6,401 nucleotides of DNA from Gammaproteobacteria bacterium. GTDB taxonomy: Bacteria > Pseudomonadota > Gammaproteobacteria > Pseudomonadales > GM7GCV1. This document shows, in pieces, positions 5,367 to 6,401 of the stretch. A model generated the notes under the pieces. The model had not been told where the DNA came from, did no database searches, and saw only the letters and a list, made by a program, of their open reading frames with translations. The DNA lies in NCBI GenBank assembly GCA_030830945.1, contig JAURLY010000178.1:1-6401 (forward strand), read 5' to 3'. The position numbers were made by a program, and so were the translations under genes. Within the stretch, counting starts at the first letter, position 1. The number at the start of each line of letters is the position of its first letter.

Positions 5367-6401
5367 TCAAAAAATGCTATGGAGGTCGTTAGAGTCCGGT
5401 TGGGAATTTCCAGATGGCCCTGATTCCTCAAGTGCGGTCGGCGTATTTTCCCTGAGAAAAAATTCAAAGATAGCATTGGTGTCTGAGGGTTGCGCGCGTT
5501 GACCGGTCTCAGGATCGACGCGGGCAATGACCAGTCCGGGAGGCTGGTCAAAGTATTTTTCTTCTTTTCCTTCCAGCGCAGTCTCCATAAATTCGATCCA
5601 GATAGGTAGCGCCGCAGTACCTCCAAATTCGCCAATGCCAAGCAAACTATTGTCATCGAAGCCTACCCAGGCAGTAGCAACCATGTCTTGGTTGTAGCCA
5701 GAAAACCAGGCATCCCTAGGGCCGTTAGTTGTGCCGGTTTTGCCGGCGATATCGTCTCTGCCTAGTGTAAGTGCGCGACGACCAGTACCTTTTTGCACAA
5801 CATCTCGAAGTATAGAGTCAACAATAAAGTGAACTCTTGGCTCCAAAATGCGCTCGGCCTCAGGATATTCCGGTGCCTGCCCTTCTTGAGTGTTTCCGTT
5901 GATTAACAGGTCGTCCAAACTGATGATTTCATTGTTGTTGGAAGCGAATTGGTTGGCGCTATCTTTCTCATGTTGACAGAGATCATTGCAGACCCTTGGA
6001 TGCATGGCGCGAAAAAGTACAGTGCCGTTGTTGTCTCGAATTTCATCAATTAGGTGCGCTTCCACTCGGAACCCCCCATTGGCAAAACCCGCATAGCCTT
6101 GAGCGATTTTCAATGGCGCAAGTGCCTCACTGCCTAGCGCGAGGGTCAGATTGGTTGCAAGATCGGAATCTTCAAAGCCAAATCGTTTCATGGTATTCCT
6201 GGCCGTACTTAGGCCCAGTTCGCGCAAAATGCGGATGGATACCAAATTCCGGGAGAAATACAGGGCTTCCCTTAATCTGGTGGGTCCATAGAACCTTCCA
6301 GAGTCATTTTCTGGGCGCCAAATATCTTCCAGGGCAGCATCCTCGAAGACGATAGGTGCGTCGTTAATTGTCGTCGCCGCGGTGAAACCGTTTTCCAAAG
6401 C
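5367..6401 (-). CDS. ponA: Penicillin-binding protein 1A, C-terminal transpeptidase part
   Basis: Bifunctional class A PBP (called mrcA in E. coli, ponA in pseudomonads) that polymerises and cross-links peptidoglycan at the inner membrane. Only the last 344 residues are in the window; the reading frame runs off the right edge with codons for Ala-Leu-Glu-Asn-Gly and no start. The glycosyltransferase domain and the catalytic SxxK serine of the transpeptidase lie just outside; by comparison with E. coli STMK the serine is about ten residues upstream. Present here are the SRN motif (residues 50-52 of the fragment; E. coli has SKN), LALGS...GYAGFANGGF at 88-111, the PBP1A-type Cys pair in RVCNDLC (137-142), and KTGTTNGPRDAWFSGY at 221-236 with the KTG triad. 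The C-terminal tail is acidic and serine-rich and ends DLHSIF, comparable to E. coli QELF. It is convergent with rpmE. The gene looks intact. Confidence 0.95.
   Translation of the reverse strand, partial: ALENGFTAATTINDAPIVFEDAALEDIWRPENDSGRFYGPTRLREALYFSRNLVSIRILRELGLSTARNTMKRFGFEDSDLATNLTLALGSEALAPLKIAQGYAGFANGGFRVEAHLIDEIRDNNGTVLFRAMHPRVCNDLCQHEKDSANQFASNNNEIISLDDLLINGNTQEGQAPEYPEAERILEPRVHFIVDSILRDVVQKGTGRRALTLGRDDIAGKTGTTNGPRDAWFSGYNQDMVATAWVGFDDNSLLGIGEFGGTAALPIWIEFMETALEGKEEKYFDQPPGLVIARVDPETGQRAQPSDTNAIFEFFLRENTPTALEESGPSGNSQPDSNDLHSIF

Noticed and set aside
6396..6398. TTG at 6398 as the start of the ponA fragment
   Set aside because: The frame stays open to the window edge (Ala codon at 6401-6399) and the sequence aligns to the middle of PBP1A, so this is an internal leucine.

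Overview
This is an ordinary housekeeping segment of a gammaproteobacterial chromosome. Five minus-strand genes and one plus-strand gene fill almost all of it, with no gap over 125 bases outside genes. The order ponA (partial) / rpmE / priA / SPOR-domain cell-division gene / hslV / hslU / DUF971 gene is the conserved neighbourhood I recall from pseudomonads (ponA, rpmE, priA, argS, SPOR gene, hslV, hslU, DUF971). It also resembles Escherichia coli (rpmE divergent from priA, then cytR, ftsN, hslV, hslU). Protein similarity, the HslV propeptide type and the DUF971 gene after hslU suggest a pseudomonad-like or Cellvibrionales-like, perhaps marine, gammaproteobacterium. That placement is inference; no rRNA gene or other phylogenetic marker was examined.

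Layout from the right end. The 3' part of ponA (PBP1A, peptidoglycan synthesis) runs leftward from 6401 to 5367 and meets rpmE (ribosomal protein bL31) head-on across one strong, apparently bidirectional terminator at about 5336-5364. rpmE and priA (replication-restart helicase) diverge from a 124-base intergenic region that must hold both promoters. Downstream of priA, 43 bases away, lies a small membrane-anchored SPOR-domain protein of the FtsN-like type. An 84-base gap follows, with a good match to a heat-shock (sigma-32) promoter whose -35 box sits in one arm of a perfect 9-bp inverted repeat. hslV, hslU and the 5' part of a DUF971 gene come next as a tight cluster.

The HslV peptidase and HslU ATPase form the two-component HslVU protease, and the heat-shock promoter in front of hslV fits its known stress role. 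The other genes serve replication restart, translation, septation and wall synthesis; their linkage is ancestral synteny rather than one pathway.

I found no mobile element, CRISPR array, RNA gene or undescribed system. The points worth a second look are small: a TTG start for hslV, the heat-shock promoter with its palindrome, a DEEQ rather than DEEH helicase motif II and an altered N-terminus in PriA, and the absence of argS or cytR from the slot after priA.
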